Shown: piece by piece, positions 7,797 to 18,627 of the stretch
Position numbering within the stretch: position 1 is the stretch's first letter
Layout of the letters: every line of letters begins with the position of its first letter
Assembly: GCA_017302355.1 (NCBI GenBank)
Contig: JAFLDQ010000004.1
Location: 1-50,719 of the forward strand
Direction of reading: 5' to 3'
From: Dechloromonas sp.
Lineage (GTDB): Bacteria; Pseudomonadota; Gammaproteobacteria; Burkholderiales; Rhodocyclaceae
DNA: 50,719 nucleotides
Translations under genes and position numbers: made by a program
Notes under the pieces: model-generated
Seen by the model: the letters and a program-made list of their open reading frames with translations, nothing else
Told to the model about the DNA's origin: nothing
The model's database searches: none

Positions 7797-8303
7797 ATGA
7801 TCAGCACATTCGCGTCATCTACTGACGTCGCCAGCTTCCCGGCGCTCGACAAGCTCGAACGGCTGGTTGGGGAAGTCGGCGATCTCCAGAGCAAGCTGAT
7901 CCTGCTGGTGGGCAACGGCGGTAAAACCCGGCTTCTGCACGCACTGGCGCGGCGGTTGAGCGCCGCACCGTTCAACCTCGGCGTGAAGTTGGGGCATCGG
8001 CTGGCGACCACACCCGTTTCCGAACGCGGTTTCTCGACGAACGAACTGTTGCGCGAAATCACCGACAACGCGAGCGGCGACGCACCGCTGCTGCTCGACA
8101 ACCTCGAAGTGCTGTTCGAGCCGAGCCTGAAGATCAATCCGCTCGACCTCATCAAGCGGCTGGCGCATTCGCGTCGTGTCGTCGCCGTGTGGCCAGGCGA
8201 AATGCGTGATGACCGCTTGCTGTACGCCAGCATCGGGCACCCCGAATACCGCGACTACAGCCGCGATGGCGTCGTCGTCTTTGAAACGGCGCAGGGCCAG
8301 TAA
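7797..8303 (+). CDS. brxF: BrxF-like BREX type 3 P-loop protein
   Basis: 168 residues from the ATG at 7797, which follows GGGGGAG. A longer in-frame start at 7740 (GTG) lacks a good ribosome site and has no conserved look. A compact P-loop is visible in LILLVGNGGKTRLLHAL (about 38-54), followed by a Walker B-like LLLDNLEVLF near 103. The end of the protein is short and lacks further ATPase modules. BrxF is the small ATPase that opens BREX type 3 operons, and its position immediately before brxC supports the call more than the sequence alone. The exact role in phage exclusion is not known. Confidence 0.7.
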   Translation: MISTFASSTDVASFPALDKLERLVGEVGDLQSKLILLVGNGGKTRLLHALARRLSAAPFNLGVKLGHRLATTPVSERGFSTNELLREITDNASGDAPLLLDNLEVLFEPSLKINPLDLIKRLAHSRRVVAVWPGEMRDDRLLYASIGHPEYRDYSRDGVVVFETAQGQ

Positions 8304-8314
8304 GGAATCAGAAC

Positions 8315-11300
8315 ATGAAATACAGAGATCTCATCCAGTTCGAGCAGATCGAATCCGTCGTCCAACTGCTCGACGCTGACCGCCCGGACGAAGCCAAGAA
8401 GCTCGTCTCGACCTTCGTCATCTCCGATGACATGGCCGAGCGCATCGCCAAGCTCATGGTGCCGCAACTTGGCTTCGATGAAGCCGTTGATCACAAGGGC
8501 GTGCTCATCGTCGGCAACTACGGCACGGGTAAGTCGCACTTGATGTCGGTGCTGTCGCTGGTGGCCGAGGATGCCGCCTACGCGCCGATGATTCGCCACC
8601 CGAAAGTCGTGGATGCGGTGGCATCCATCGCCGGGCAATTCAAGGTGCTGCGCATCGAAGTCGGCGGTCTGGAAATGCCGTTGCGCCAGATCATCACCCA
8701 GCAGCTCGAACGCTTCCTCAAGAAGCTCGGCGTGGATTTCACTTTCCCGGCGGCGGATCAGGAGCTGAACAACAAGGATTCCTTCGAGGAGATGATGGCC
8801 GCGTTCGGCGAAAAATTCCCGAACCAAGGCTTGCTGCTTGTGGTGGATGAGTTTCTCGAATACCTGCAATCGCGCCGCGACCACGAACTGGTGCTCGATC
8901 TGGCCATCCTGCGCCAGATCGGCGAAGTCGCCAAGCATCTGAAATTCCGCTTCGTCGCGGGCGTGCAGGAAGCCATCTTCGACAGTGGCCGCTTCCAGCA
9001 CGTCGCCGACAGCATCCGCCGCGTCAACGAACGCTTCACGCAAATCCTGATCGACCGTCAGGACGTGAGCTTCGTCGTCTCCGCGCGCCTGCTCAAGAAA
9101 TCCGCCGACCAACAGAACAAAATCCGCGAATACCTCCAGCCTTTCGCCAAGTTCTATGGCTCGATGAACGAGCGCATGGACGAATACGTCCGGCTGTTCC
9201 CGGTTCACCCGGACTACCTCAAGACCTTTGAGCAAATCCACTTCACCGAGAAGCGTGGCGCGCTCAAAACCATTGAAGCCGCGATGCAGGCCATCCTCGA
9301 TCAGGACGTGCCGACTGATCGCCCGCAACTGATCGCCTACGAGAGTTTCTGGAACACGGTCAAGAGCAATCAGGTGCTGCGCGCCGACCCCAACATCAAG
9401 GAGGTGCTGCGCGTCTCCGAAGTGCTGGAATCCCGCATCCAGCAGGCATTCACGCGCCCGGCCTACAAACCGATGGCGCTGCGCGTCATCAACGGTCTGG
9501 CCGTGCATCGCCTGACCACCGGCGGCGACATCCATATTCCGATTGGCCCCACCGCCGCCGAACTGCGCGATTCCCTGTGTCTGTTCCAGTCCGGTGTGGC
9601 GGACATGCCCGGCGAACCTGCCGAGAACCTGCTCTCGATGGTGCAGACCGTCCTGCGGGAAACCTTGAAGACCGTCAACGGCCAGTTCATCTCCAAGGCC
9701 GCCGACACCGAGCAGTACTACCTCGATCTCAAGAAAGACATCGACTACGACGCCCAGATCGACAAGCGCGCCGAAGTGCTGTCCGACGACGCGCTCGACC
9801 GCGCCTACTACAGCGCCGTCAAGGCGTTGATGGAGTGCGGCGACGATCTGCGCTATCCCGGTTTCCAGATCTGGCAATACCAGATCGAGTGGCAAGAGCG
9901 TCGCGTCGAACGTTTGGGCTACCTGTTCTTTGGCGCGCCCAACGACCGCCCCACGGCGCAGCCCGAGCGCGACTTCTACATCTACTTCATCCAGCCCTTC
10001 GACAAGCCACGCTTTTCGGATACCCAGCAGCCTGACGAAGTGTTCTTCCGCCTGAAGTCGCCGGATGAAGACTACAAGCGCCACCTGTCGCAGTACGCCG
10101 CCTCGCTGGACTTGGCTTCTACTGCCAGCGGCGGCGCGAAAGCCATCTATCAGTCCAAGGCGCAGGATGCGCTGCGTGGCATGAGCAAGTGGCTGCAAGA
10201 AAAGCAGCTCACCGCGTTTGAAGTCACCTATCAGGGCAAAGCCAAGGCGCTGCAAGACTGGGCCAAGGGCGTCTCGCTGCGCGACCGCGCACGCTTGGGG
10301 CCGGAGGAAAAGATCAACTTCCGCGACATCGTGAACATCGTGTCCGGCTTGGTCTTGGGGCAGCGTTTCGCCGACATCGCGCCCGACTATCCGAAGTTTC
10401 CGGTGCTGGTCACCGAGGCCAACCGCAAGTCCCTCATCAGCAGCACGCTGCGCGCGCTGGCGGGCGGCACGCGCACCAAGGACGCCACCGCCGTCCTCGA
10501 TGCGCTGGAAGTGCTCGACGGCGAACGCATCGACCCGGCGCAGTCGCGCTACGCGCAGGAGGTGCTGAACCGTCTCAAGGCCAAAGGCCACGGTCAGGTG
10601 CTCAACCGCAATGAACTCATTTCGGGTAGCACCGACGTGGAGTATTTCTCTCCGGCCAGACAGCGGCTGGAACCCGATCTGCTGGTCGTCGTGCTGGGCG
10701 TGCTGGTGTATTCCGGCGACATCGTGCTTTCGATCACCGGCGACAAGCTCGACTCCAGCAAGCTCTCCTTGCTGGCCGAACGCTCGCTCGACGAACTCAA
10801 AGCGTTCAAGCACATCGAAGCGCCCAAGGAGATCAACCTCGCGGTGCTGCGCGCGCTGTTCGAGTTGCTCGGCCTGCCGTCCGGTCTGGCGCAGAAAGCC
10901 AGCCAGGGCGACACCGAGCCGGTTGTCGCTTTGCAGGAAAAGGTCAGCGCGCTGGTGCCGCGTGTACTCAAGGCAGGCTCCGATCTCCAGCAAGGCAAGC
11001 TCGGTTTCTGGGGCCAGAACCTGCTGCGCGACGAAGAAGCCAAAGACTGGTATGCGCGGCTGGATGCACTCAAGAAATTCACCGAAGCGCTCTCGCCTTA
11101 CAACACCGTCGGCAAACTCAAAAACCTGCGCGTCACGCAGGACGACATCGAACTCCAGAAGAAGAATCTCGACGTGCTCACCGGCGTCGAGCGGCTGCTG
11201 GAACTGGTTGGCGAACTGGGCACAACGGCGAGCTACCTGTCGCAGGCGGAGATGGTCTTGCAACCCGGCCACGACTGGGTGAAACAGGCGGAAGCCGCGC

Positions 11301-12055
11301 GCAAGGCGCTGTTCGACAAGCTGGGCGAAGATCGCACGGCGGAGCGCGCCGCCGCCGTGTTGGGCGAAGGCCGCCAAACGCTGGCCAAGCTCAAGAAGGA
11401 CTACATCGCCGCCTACATCGCCAGCCACAGCAAGGCGCGGCTGGGTGTCAGCGAGGAGAAAACCCGCAACGCGCTGCGCCGCGACGACCGCCTGCTGTCT
11501 CTGCGCGTGCTGGCGGGCGTGTCCTTGATGCCCACCAGCCAGCTCACCGGCTTCGAGGATGCGCTCAACGGCCTGAAAAGCTGCTCCGCGCTGGACGAGC
11601 CGACGCTGCTCACCGCGCCAGTCTGCCCGCACTGCCAGTTCCGTCCGTCTGCCGAACAACTGGAGCTGCTGCCTGCTGCCAATCGCCTGAGCAAGCTGGA
11701 TGACGATCTGGATCAGTTGCAGACCAACTGGCAGCAAACCCTGCTGGAAAATCTGGAAGACCCGTTCACGCAGGACAGCCTGGGCCTGCTGCCACCTGCC
11801 TCGAAGAAGCTGATCGACGCCTTCCTCGCCGCACGCAAGCTGCCGGAACCCGTCACTGCCGACTTCGCCAGCGCCGTGCAGGAAGCCCTGTCCGGGCTAG
11901 AGAAGATCACGGTCACCACTGGCGATCTGCGGCAAGCCCTGCTGCAAGGCGGCTCGCCCGCGACGCCCGAAGAACTGCGCAAGCGCTTCGACGCGCTCAT
12001 CAGCGAGCGCGCCAAGGGCAAAGACGCCAGCAAGCTGAGGTTCGTGATTGAGTGA
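8315..12055 (+). CDS. brxC: BrxC/PglY-family ATPase of BREX
   Basis: 1246 residues, the size expected for BrxC/PglY. Walker A is GNYGTGKSH at about 66-74 and Walker B is [12 protein letters not shown] near 170, followed by a sensor-like [13 protein letters not shown]. The large C-terminal part is helical with a single CPHC pair near 1105 ([13 protein letters not shown]) and a long acidic-basic heptad region. BrxC is a core BREX ATPase needed for both methylation and exclusion and is thought to assemble the other Brx proteins on DNA. AAGGAATC precedes the ATG at 8315. It follows brxF by 11 bases and runs directly into the next gene. Confidence 0.88.
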   Translation: MKYRDLIQFEQIESVVQLLDADRPDEAKKLVSTFVISDDMAERIAKLMVPQLGFDEAVDHKGVLIVGNYGTGKSHLMSVLSLVAEDAAYAPMIRHPKVVDAVASIAGQFKVLRIEVGGLEMPLRQIITQQLERFLKKLGVDFTFPAADQELNNKDSFEEMMAAFGEKFPNQGLLLVVDEFLEYLQSRRDHELVLDLAILRQIGEVAKHLKFRFVAGVQEAIFDSGRFQHVADSIRRVNERFTQILIDRQDVSFVVSARLLKKSADQQNKIREYLQPFAKFYGSMNERMDEYVRLFPVHPDYLKTFEQIHFTEKRGALKTIEAAMQAILDQDVPTDRPQLIAYESFWNTVKSNQVLRADPNIKEVLRVSEVLESRIQQAFTRPAYKPMALRVINGLAVHRLTTGGDIHIPIGPTAAELRDSLCLFQSGVADMPGEPAENLLSMVQTVLRETLKTVNGQFISKAADTEQYYLDLKKDIDYDAQIDKRAEVLSDDALDRAYYSAVKALMECGDDLRYPGFQIWQYQIEWQERRVERLGYLFFGAPNDRPTAQPERDFYIYFIQPFDKPRFSDTQQPDEVFFRLKSPDEDYKRHLSQYAASLDLASTASGGAKAIYQSKAQDALRGMSKWLQEKQLTAFEVTYQGKAKALQDWAKGVSLRDRARLGPEEKINFRDIVNIVSGLVLGQRFADIAPDYPKFPVLVTEANRKSLISSTLRALAGGTRTKDATAVLDALEVLDGERIDPAQSRYAQEVLNRLKAKGHGQVLNRNELISGSTDVEYFSPARQRLEPDLLVVVLGVLVYSGDIVLSITGDKLDSSKLSLLAERSLDELKAFKHIEAPKEINLAVLRALFELLGLPSGLAQKASQGDTEPVVALQEKVSALVPRVLKAGSDLQQGKLGFWGQNLLRDEEAKDWYARLDALKKFTEALSPYNTVGKLKNLRVTQDDIELQKKNLDVLTGVERLLELVGELGTTASYLSQAEMVLQPGHDWVKQAEAARKALFDKLGEDRTAERAAAVLGEGRQTLAKLKKDYIAAYIASHSKARLGVSEEKTRNALRRDDRLLSLRVLAGVSLMPTSQLTGFEDALNGLKSCSALDEPTLLTAPVCPHCQFRPSAEQLELLPAANRLSKLDDDLDQLQTNWQQTLLENLEDPFTQDSLGLLPPASKKLIDAFLAARKLPEPVTADFASAVQEALSGLEKITVTTGDLRQALLQGGSPATPEELRKRFDALISERAKGKDASKLRFVIE

Positions 12056-12059
12056 TGCC

Positions 12060-13928
12060 ATGACCAGAGACGAACTGCTCGCCCGGCTCCAGTCCATCGA
12101 ATGGAGCGACATCGAATTCAAGGAAGCGGCGTGGGCCGCTCCCCGCGATGCATTGGAAACCGTCAGCGCCTTCGCCAACACGGCGGGCGGGCATCTGGTC
12201 TTCGGCGTCAGGCAGGCCAACGGCACGTTCACCGTCACCGGCGTCACCGATGCCGACAAGGTGCAGAACGATTTCCTTGGCTGGGTGCGCGACCAGAACA
12301 AGATCAGCGTGTTCCTGCCCATCAATGGTTCGGTTCACGCCTTGGCTGAAGGCACGGTTCTGGCCTTCTATGTGCCCGAAGCCCAGCGCAACGAAAAGCC
12401 TGTGTATCTGGATCGCAATCCACGCAAAGCCCACATCCGCCGGGGTGGCCGCGACGACACCTGCACCGGCGACGAACTGCTGCGCTTCATCCGCGACGCA
12501 TCGAACACCCGCTACGACGCCGAGCCGCTGGACGTGGACACCAGCCGCTGCTTCGACGAAGCCACCGTGCGCTGGTATCGCGCGCGCTTCGCCGCCAGCA
12601 ACCCCGGCAGGGACACCGCGACCGATGACACCGCCTTCCTGCGCAACTGGGGCTTCCTCGTCGAGCAAGGCGGCGTGCTGCGCCCCACCCGCGCCGCCAT
12701 TCTTGTGCTGGGCAGCGGTGAATACGTCCGTCAGGTACTGCCACGCATGGCGGTGGACGTGCAGCTTTACCGCAACACCAGCGCCGACTACGACTCCGCC
12801 GTGCGCTGGGCCGACCGCCTCACCGTGGAAGACAACCTCATCAAGGCGTGGCAGACCATCGTCGAGTTCTACTTCCGCCACAGCGAGCGGCCTTTCGGCG
12901 TGGACGCAGCCACGATGCGCCGCGACGACGATCCGCCGGACTACATCTCCTTCCGCGAAGCCGCCATCAACCTGCTGATCCATCAGGACTTCGGCGACAC
13001 CACCCGCGTGCCGGTGATCCGTTTCTTCCGCGACCAGACCGAGTTCTTCAACCCTGGCGATGCCTTCGCTTCGCGCGAACAACTGCTCGACCCCGGCGAC
13101 AAGGAAGTGCGCAACCCCAGCATCGTCAACGCCTTCCGCCGCATCGGCCTGTCCGATCAGGGCGGCACCGGCGTGCGTGCCATCTTCGACGGTTGGCGCA
13201 GGCTGGGTTACCTGCCGCCGGAAATCGAAAACCACAAAGCCGAAAAGAGCTTCCGCCTGCGCCTGCGCAAGGAAAAGCTCATCACCGAAGCCCAGTTGCT
13301 GGCGCAGGCCAGTCTGGGCGCGCACCTGTCCGCGCAGGAAGCCGACGTCTTCGCTTACCTCACCCGCAAGGGCCAGATCGACCTGACCGACGTGAAGGCG
13401 CTGACCGGCCTTTCCGGTGCGGACGCCCGCCAGCTTGTGCAGCGGCTCACCGTACAAGCCCTGCTCGTGGCGCAAGGCGAAACCGGCAACTTGTTCGGTC
13501 TGGCCGAGCACCTGCGTGCCCGTTTTCTGCCCGCCGCGCCTGGACAGGCTGAAAAGTCCGAAGAAAATCAACGAGATGGCGAGGAGCCGGTAGCAGCCGG
13601 CGCAACTGCACAAGCCACCGATCAAGCCACTGCACAAGCTGCCTCTGGGCAGACCCAGCTTGTGCAGTCGCTTGTGCAGTTGTCTGTTATCCAGTGGCAG
13701 ATCGTGGCCTTTGCCGACGTGCCGCGTTCCATCACCGAGCTGATGGGGCGCACCGGCCACAAGCAGCGGGCATTCTTCAAGCGCCAGCATCTGGAGCCAC
13801 TGCTGGCGGGCGGCATCCTGCAAATGACCGTGCCCGACAAACCCACGTCCCCAGCGCAGCGCTACGTGCTCACCGATGCGGGCATCCAGCTCAAGTTGCT
13901 GCACGAACAACAAGGGGCCGCGCCATGA
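12060..13928 (+). CDS. Schlafen/AlbA_2-domain ATP-binding protein inside the BREX operon
   Basis: 622 residues from ATG 12060; TTG 12048 would overlap brxC. The N-terminal AlbA_2 (divergent AAA_4) signature is clear: [16 protein letters not shown], then [17 protein letters not shown] (about 15-45). A GHKL-like ATP-binding C-terminal part follows ([17 protein letters not shown] near 305; [13 protein letters not shown] near 370). Near 515-540 is a Gln/Ala-rich linker built on repeats, then a winged-helix end ([18 protein letters not shown]). Such proteins are often annotated as RecG-like or transcription regulators and are frequent passengers in restriction and BREX loci. A defence-related sensor or regulator role is inferred from context. 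It overlaps the next gene by 4 bases. Confidence 0.8.
   Translation: MTRDELLARLQSIEWSDIEFKEAAWAAPRDALETVSAFANTAGGHLVFGVRQANGTFTVTGVTDADKVQNDFLGWVRDQNKISVFLPINGSVHALAEGTVLAFYVPEAQRNEKPVYLDRNPRKAHIRRGGRDDTCTGDELLRFIRDASNTRYDAEPLDVDTSRCFDEATVRWYRARFAASNPGRDTATDDTAFLRNWGFLVEQGGVLRPTRAAILVLGSGEYVRQVLPRMAVDVQLYRNTSADYDSAVRWADRLTVEDNLIKAWQTIVEFYFRHSERPFGVDAATMRRDDDPPDYISFREAAINLLIHQDFGDTTRVPVIRFFRDQTEFFNPGDAFASREQLLDPGDKEVRNPSIVNAFRRIGLSDQGGTGVRAIFDGWRRLGYLPPEIENHKAEKSFRLRLRKEKLITEAQLLAQASLGAHLSAQEADVFAYLTRKGQIDLTDVKALTGLSGADARQLVQRLTVQALLVAQGETGNLFGLAEHLRARFLPAAPGQAEKSEENQRDGEEPVAAGATAQATDQATAQAASGQTQLVQSLVQLSVIQWQIVAFADVPRSITELMGRTGHKQRAFFKRQHLEPLLAGGILQMTVPDKPTSPAQRYVLTDAGIQLKLLHEQQGAAP
13603..13682. 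repeat. Nested inverted repeats within the Schlafen-like gene
   Basis: Four copies of an ACTGCACAAGC core: two direct (13603-13615, CAACTGCACAAGC; 13629-13641, ACTGCACAAGCTG) and two inverted (13656-13668, CAGCTTGTGCAGT; 13670-13682, GCTTGTGCAGTTG). The inner pair is a perfect 13-bp inverted repeat around a 14-nt loop, and the outer pair is also perfect over 13 bp. The DNA encodes the Ala/Gln/Thr/Leu-rich linker. It could fold as a long mRNA hairpin. Confidence 0.8.
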
Positions 13929-14674
13929 ACACGTCGGTCAACTGGATAGCAGCATACAACCAGCTTTTTTCCTTGCTGGACAGAAAAGACTCTCCCACTT
14001 ACCGCAGCGGGGGAGATTTTCTGCGCATGGTGCAACAGGTTGATCCAGGCTCACCCAGCTACAACCAGTTAATTCAACTGAGACAGCAGCAAGGGAAGAG
14101 CACATCCCGCAGAGACTACTACTGGGATGTGATCCGTGAACTTCCCGAGCAGCAGCGGTTCCAGTTGTTCAGAGTGTTCATTGATGCGCTTGAACCCCAC
14201 GCCAAGAGCGAAGTGGATGCCATCAGGGGCATCGTTTTTGGCGGTGGCTATGCGGTGCCAACCACAGTGGTTCCTGTCGATCTCTGGAACTCGGAGAAGC
14301 TGAACAATAGCCTCAAGGATATTGACCATGCCGTTGATGCTCACCACTACAACCGGGCAACGACGCTGAGCTACACCTGCCTTGAGGGACTCTATAAAGC
14401 CTATGTGCGCAAGCATGTTCCTGATCAAGTGGCGCTGACGGATTTGATGCCCTTATGCAAAGTGGTGAAGGACGACATCAACAAGAAACTTCAGGCGCAA
14501 GGCCCATTTCCTGTTGAGATTGTCAATGCCATGCCGACGTTGACCAACGCGATTGCAAATTCAAGGAATGGCTTCAGCGAGTCCCATTTTGCTGGCGACT
14601 CTCAACGGTGGCTTGCTGTTTTTGCCCGTGACCTGACCAACTCCATTGGTCGTCTCTTGCTCAATTTCATGTGA
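13925..14674 (+). CDS. Abi_C-like abortive-infection family protein
   Basis: 249 residues. The C-terminal half resembles the Abi_C module: [20 protein letters not shown] near 140-160, a helical middle, then [14 protein letters not shown] and [19 protein letters not shown]. These match the family pattern of a conserved helical core with 'RN..S..H' and a closing helix. The N-terminal half (about 1-100) has no motif I recognise. The overlap with the upstream gene (ATGA at 13925) couples their translation. Third positions are visibly richer in A/T than in the flanking genes, suggesting a separate origin. A toxic or abortive role is inferred from the domain, and no catalytic residues can be named. 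Confidence 0.6.
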   Translation: MNTSVNWIAAYNQLFSLLDRKDSPTYRSGGDFLRMVQQVDPGSPSYNQLIQLRQQQGKSTSRRDYYWDVIRELPEQQRFQLFRVFIDALEPHAKSEVDAIRGIVFGGGYAVPTTVVPVDLWNSEKLNNSLKDIDHAVDAHHYNRATTLSYTCLEGLYKAYVRKHVPDQVALTDLMPLCKVVKDDINKKLQAQGPFPVEIVNAMPTLTNAIANSRNGFSESHFAGDSQRWLAVFARDLTNSIGRLLLNFM

Positions 14675-14681
14675 GGCGAGC

Positions 14682-14801
14682 ATGACGAAGACGCCACCCG
14701 TCAACCTGAGTCGCAAGTGCAAGGAAATTTACACGCTGCTCAATACGAACTCCCAATTTTGCGCTGCTGAATGTGGCGGGGAACGATACGAATATGAATG
14801 A
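14682..14801 (+). CDS. Possible 39-residue small protein between Abi_C-like gene and pglXI
   Basis: ATG at 14682 follows GTGAGGCGAG, which supplies a plausible ribosome site 8 bases after the previous stop. The frame stays open for 39 codons and stops at 14799-14801, overlapping the pglXI start (ATGAATGA). It encodes a Cys-containing basic-then-acidic peptide (NLSRKCKEIYTLLN, then FCAAECGGERYEYE). Base use is A/T-rich like the preceding gene. It matches nothing I know. It could be a real coupled microprotein, or the remnant of a longer gene lost when the cargo was inserted. Confidence 0.35.
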   Translation: MTKTPPVNLSRKCKEIYTLLNTNSQFCAAECGGERYEYE

Positions 14802-17574
14802 CCTGCTACACAACCAGCGCGCTGAAGCCACCGGCCCCGTCGAATGCCTCGGCCAGACCTTCGCCAGCGATGCCGCGCGGCGCGAGCACTACCTGAAGTT
14901 GCTGGCCGAGAAGCTGCAAGACCCGGCGTTCCGCAAGCAGGAAGGTTTTCCGCAGGGCACGGACGCGGCCATCCTCGCCATGTCCGATCCGCCGTATTAC
15001 ACCGCCTGCCCGAATCCGTGGCTGGCGGAGTTCGTGGCGCATTACGGCAAGCCCTACGACTCAGGCGTCAAGTACAGCCGCGAGCCGCTGGCGATTGACG
15101 TGAGCGTGGGCAAGACTGACGCCATCTACAAGGCGCACAGCTACCACACCAAGGTGCCGCACCTGGCCATCGTGCCGTCCATCCTGCACTACACCCAGCC
15201 GGGCGACGTGGTGCTGGACGGCTTTGCCGGTTCGGGCATGACGGGCGTGGCCGCGCAGTGGTGCGGTACGGCACCCACCAGTTACCGCTTTGAGCTGGAA
15301 CAGGCGTGGAAGAAGGAAGGCCGCGCCGCGCCGCAGTGGGGCGCGCGCCGCGCGGTGCTCAACGACCTGTCGCCCGCCGCCACCTTCATCGGCGCGAACT
15401 ACAACATTCCCTTCGATGTGGACGCCTTCGCCCAAGCGGGCAAGCAACTGCTCAAGGCCGTGGAGCAGGACATCGGCTGGATGTACGAAACGCTACACAG
15501 CGATGGCAAGACCACGGGCCGCATTGAATACACGGTGTGGAGCGAGGTGTTCAGTTGTCCGGAATGCGCGGGGGAAGTGAATTTTCTGGATGAAGCGCTG
15601 GATGAAGAATCCAAGCGCGTCAAAGACGAGTTCCCGTGCCCGCACTGCAATGCTGGACTGACGAAGAAGAAGCTGGAACGGCTCTATGTTTCGCGGCTGG
15701 ACAGCGCCACGGGCAACACCCTGCAAGTACCCAAGCGCGTGCCCAGCTTGATTGCCTATCGCATTGGCAAGACCAAGCACGAGAAAAAGCCGGATGCAGC
15801 GGACTTGACGCAGCTGCAAAAGATTGATGCCTTGCCGCTATCCAGCGATGTTCCCATGGTTGCGTTTCCCTTCGCGGATATGTGGGAAGCGCCGCGTATG
15901 CGTGACAAGGGCATCACCCATACGCATCACATGTTTCTGTCGCGTGCTGCGCAGGCAATGGGCGCATTGTGGGCGAAGGCGCAAGCGCAGCCGGATGCGC
16001 GGCTTCGTAGCTTTTTGCTGTTCATGGTGGAGCAGGCGCTCTGGACTGCATCAGTTCTGAACCGTTACAGGCCATCAGGTTTTTCGCAGGTGAATCAGTT
16101 TCTCAGCGGCGTTTACTACGTTGCTTCGCAAACCGCTGAGTGCAGTCCTTGGTACATCCTTGATGGCAAGCTGGATCGGTTGGTCAAAACTTTTGGTAAC
16201 TTCAAAGTCAGTGCTGGCGGAGCGGCGATAAATACTGGCACGGCGGCGCATATGCCGCTGGCGGATGGCAGCATCGACTACATCTTCACCGACCCACCCT
16301 TTGGCGAAAACTTGCCTTATGCCGAGCTGAACTTTCTGGTTGAGGCGTGGCATGGCGTGATGACGCAAGCCAAACTGGATGCCATCGTGGATCGGGCGAA
16401 GGAAAACCGCGCGGCGCAGAAGTCGGTGGATGACTACCGCAGACTGATGGCTGACTGCTTCAAGGAATATTTCCGCGTGCTCAAGCCCGGTCGCTGGATG
16501 ACGGTGGTATTTTCCAACACGCAGGCGGCGGTGTGGAACGGTTTGCAGACGGCGATGCAGGAAGCGGGCTTTGTGGTGGCCAACGTGTCCGCGCTCGACA
16601 AACAGCAAGGCAGCTTCAAGGCCGTCACCACGGCGGTGGCCGTCAAGCAGGATTTGGTGATTTCCGCCTACAAGCCCAATGGCGGGCTGGAGCAGCGCTT
16701 CGCAGAGCGCGGCGCAACGCCGGATTCAGCCTGGGACTTCGTGCAGACCCACTTGAAGCAACTTCCCGTGGTGAAGATGAAAGGCGGCGAACTGGAATTC
16801 GTTGCTGAACGCGATCCGCGCATCCTGTTCGACCGCATGGTGGCGTGGTTCGTCCGGCACAGCGCGCCCGTGCCCCTTTCCAGCCAGGAATTTCAGGACG
16901 GCCTGCGCTCCCGCTTCCCCGAACGCGACGGCATGGTCTTCCTGGCCGAGCAAGTCACCGAGTACGACAAGAAGCGCGCACAGACCGCGCAAGCGCCGCA
17001 GATGGAGCTGTTCGTCTCCGACGAGCGCAGCGCCATCGACTGGGCGGCGGATTATTTGAAAGCGCGGCCATCCACCTATCAGGACATCCACCCCGAGTTC
17101 ATCAAGCAACTGGGCGCGGGCTGGAAGAAGCACGAAACCCGCCCGGAACTCTCGGCGCTGCTGGAAGCCAACTTCCTGCGCTTTGAGGGCACAGGCGAAG
17201 TGCCCAGCCAGATCCACCGCTACCTCTCTACCAATTACCACGACCTGCGCGGGCTGGAGAAGAACGATCCGCGCCTGATCGCCAAGGCGCAAGACCGCTG
17301 GTATGTGCCCGACCCGAACAAGGCGCAGGACTTGGAGAAAAAGCGCGAGAAGGCATTGCTCAAGGAGTTCGAGCACTACAAAACCTTCACCGGCCGCAAG
17401 ATCAAGGAATCGCGGCTGGAAGTGCTGCGCGCCGGTTTCCGCGCCGCGTGGGCGGGCAAGGACTACGCGACCATCCTCGCCATCGCCCACAAGCTGCCGG
17501 ACGAAACCCTGCAAGAAGACGAAAAACTGCTCACCCTGTACGACATGGCGCTGACGCGCAGTGAGGAAACATAA
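14794..17574 (+). CDS. pglXI: PglXI-like BREX type 3 adenine-specific DNA methyltransferase
   Basis: 926 residues from ATG 14794; a GTG at 14773 gives seven more. DPPY lies at about 65-68 (MSDPPYYTACPNPW), the SAM-binding motif I at about 142-151 (DGFAGSGMTG), and a second catalytic-type motif DPPF at about 500-503 (FTDPPFGENLPYAELNF). A zinc ribbon (CPEC and CPHC) sits near 255-290. The paired DPP(Y/F) motifs around motif I are those of the DUF1156-type methylases assigned to BREX type 3. The enzyme should mark host DNA at a specific site so that the BREX complex spares it. The C-terminal third is helical and may contact other BREX proteins. DUF1016 follows with no gap. Confidence 0.85.
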   Translation: MNDLLHNQRAEATGPVECLGQTFASDAARREHYLKLLAEKLQDPAFRKQEGFPQGTDAAILAMSDPPYYTACPNPWLAEFVAHYGKPYDSGVKYSREPLAIDVSVGKTDAIYKAHSYHTKVPHLAIVPSILHYTQPGDVVLDGFAGSGMTGVAAQWCGTAPTSYRFELEQAWKKEGRAAPQWGARRAVLNDLSPAATFIGANYNIPFDVDAFAQAGKQLLKAVEQDIGWMYETLHSDGKTTGRIEYTVWSEVFSCPECAGEVNFLDEALDEESKRVKDEFPCPHCNAGLTKKKLERLYVSRLDSATGNTLQVPKRVPSLIAYRIGKTKHEKKPDAADLTQLQKIDALPLSSDVPMVAFPFADMWEAPRMRDKGITHTHHMFLSRAAQAMGALWAKAQAQPDARLRSFLLFMVEQALWTASVLNRYRPSGFSQVNQFLSGVYYVASQTAECSPWYILDGKLDRLVKTFGNFKVSAGGAAINTGTAAHMPLADGSIDYIFTDPPFGENLPYAELNFLVEAWHGVMTQAKLDAIVDRAKENRAAQKSVDDYRRLMADCFKEYFRVLKPGRWMTVVFSNTQAAVWNGLQTAMQEAGFVVANVSALDKQQGSFKAVTTAVAVKQDLVISAYKPNGGLEQRFAERGATPDSAWDFVQTHLKQLPVVKMKGGELEFVAERDPRILFDRMVAWFVRHSAPVPLSSQEFQDGLRSRFPERDGMVFLAEQVTEYDKKRAQTAQAPQMELFVSDERSAIDWAADYLKARPSTYQDIHPEFIKQLGAGWKKHETRPELSALLEANFLRFEGTGEVPSQIHRYLSTNYHDLRGLEKNDPRLIAKAQDRWYVPDPNKAQDLEKKREKALLKEFEHYKTFTGRKIKESRLEVLRAGFRAAWAGKDYATILAIAHKLPDETLQEDEKLLTLYDMALTRSEET

Positions 17575-18627
17575 ATGGCCAAGCGCACCGCCCAGAGCGA
17601 TCCGGCTGTGTCGCTGCAGCCCGTTCCCGAAGGTTACACGCCTTGGCTGGAGGAACTGAAAAGCCGCATCCACACGGCGCAGCAACGCGCCACGCTGGCG
17701 GTCAACCGGGAGTTGGTGCTGCTTTACTGGCAGATTGGCCGTGACATCCTGCAACGGCAGGCCGTGCAAGGCTGGGGCAGCAAGGTGATCGAGCGGCTGG
17801 CGCACGATTTGCGGGTGGCGTTTCCGGGCATGAAGGGATTTTCACGCGCCAACCTGATGTATATGCGGGCGTTTGCTGAGGCTTGGCCGGATGCCGAAAT
17901 TGTCCAACAGGCTGTTGGACAATTGCCTTGGGGCCACAATCTGGTGCTGCTGAGCAGGCTGAAAGCACCGGAGATGCGCCTGGCCTACGCACAGGCCGCC
18001 ATCGAGCACGGCTGGTCGCGCAATGTGCTGAACATCCACATCGAAACCCGGCGGCTGGAGCGCAGCGGCCAGGCCATCACCAATTTCGTGGAGCGCCTGC
18101 CCGTGCCGGGCAGTGATCTGGCGCAACAGTCGCTCAAAGACCCGTATCTGTTCGACTTTCTTGATGTCGGCAACGAGGCCGATGAGCGCGAGATCGAGTC
18201 GGCGCTGGTCAAACACATCACCCAGTTCTTGCTGGAGCTGGGCGCGGGCTTTGCCTTTGTCGGGCGGCAGGTTCATCTGGAAGTCGGCGGCGATGATTTC
18301 TTCATCGATCTGCTGTTCTATCACCTCAAGTTGCGCTGCTATGTGGTCATCGAGCTGAAGGCAGAGAAGTTCAAGCCTGAGCATCTGGGGCAGTTGAGCT
18401 TTTACATCACAGCAGTAGATCGGCAGGTCAAAGCCGAGCAGGACGCGCCCACCATCGGCTTGCTGCTGTGCAAAAGCAAGAACGAAGTGGTAGCCGAATA
18501 CGCCTTGGGGGACAAATCCCAACCCATGGGCGTGGCCGAATACAAGCTGTTGGAATCCTTGCCCAAGGAGCTGCAAACCAATCTGCCCAGCATCGAGCAG
18601 ATCGAACGCGAATTGGGTGGGCAGTGA
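17575..18627 (+). CDS. DUF1016 (YhcG-type) PD-(D/E)XK nuclease
   Basis: 350 residues. The DUF1016 N-terminal domain reads VNRELVLLYWQIGRDILQRQ near 43-62, then IERLAHDLRVAFPGMKGFS and NLMYMRAFAEAWP. The C-terminal PD-(D/E)XK core is intact: FFIDLLFYH places the aspartate near 244, and VVIELKAEKF supplies the E-x-K near 258-260, with a following GQLSFYI helix. YhcG-family proteins are DNA nucleases that often accompany type I restriction and BREX loci. Here the gene begins immediately after the pglXI stop, and its own stop overlaps the helicase GTG start, so it is fully embedded in the BREX operon. A supplementary restriction activity is inference. Confidence 0.9.
   Translation: MAKRTAQSDPAVSLQPVPEGYTPWLEELKSRIHTAQQRATLAVNRELVLLYWQIGRDILQRQAVQGWGSKVIERLAHDLRVAFPGMKGFSRANLMYMRAFAEAWPDAEIVQQAVGQLPWGHNLVLLSRLKAPEMRLAYAQAAIEHGWSRNVLNIHIETRRLERSGQAITNFVERLPVPGSDLAQQSLKDPYLFDFLDVGNEADEREIESALVKHITQFLLELGAGFAFVGRQVHLEVGGDDFFIDLLFYHLKLRCYVVIELKAEKFKPEHLGQLSFYITAVDRQVKAEQDAPTIGLLLCKSKNEVVAEYALGDKSQPMGVAEYKLLESLPKELQTNLPSIEQIERELGGQ

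Noticed and set aside
8255..11737. Very long minus-strand open frame opposite brxC
   Set aside because: GC-rich codon use leaves few stops on the opposite strand. The plus strand has Walker motifs and the operon context; the minus frame has repetitive leucine/arginine/histidine-rich protein without motifs.
12000..13913. Long minus-strand open frame opposite the Schlafen-like gene
   Set aside because: Shadow frame; the plus strand has the AlbA_2 signature.
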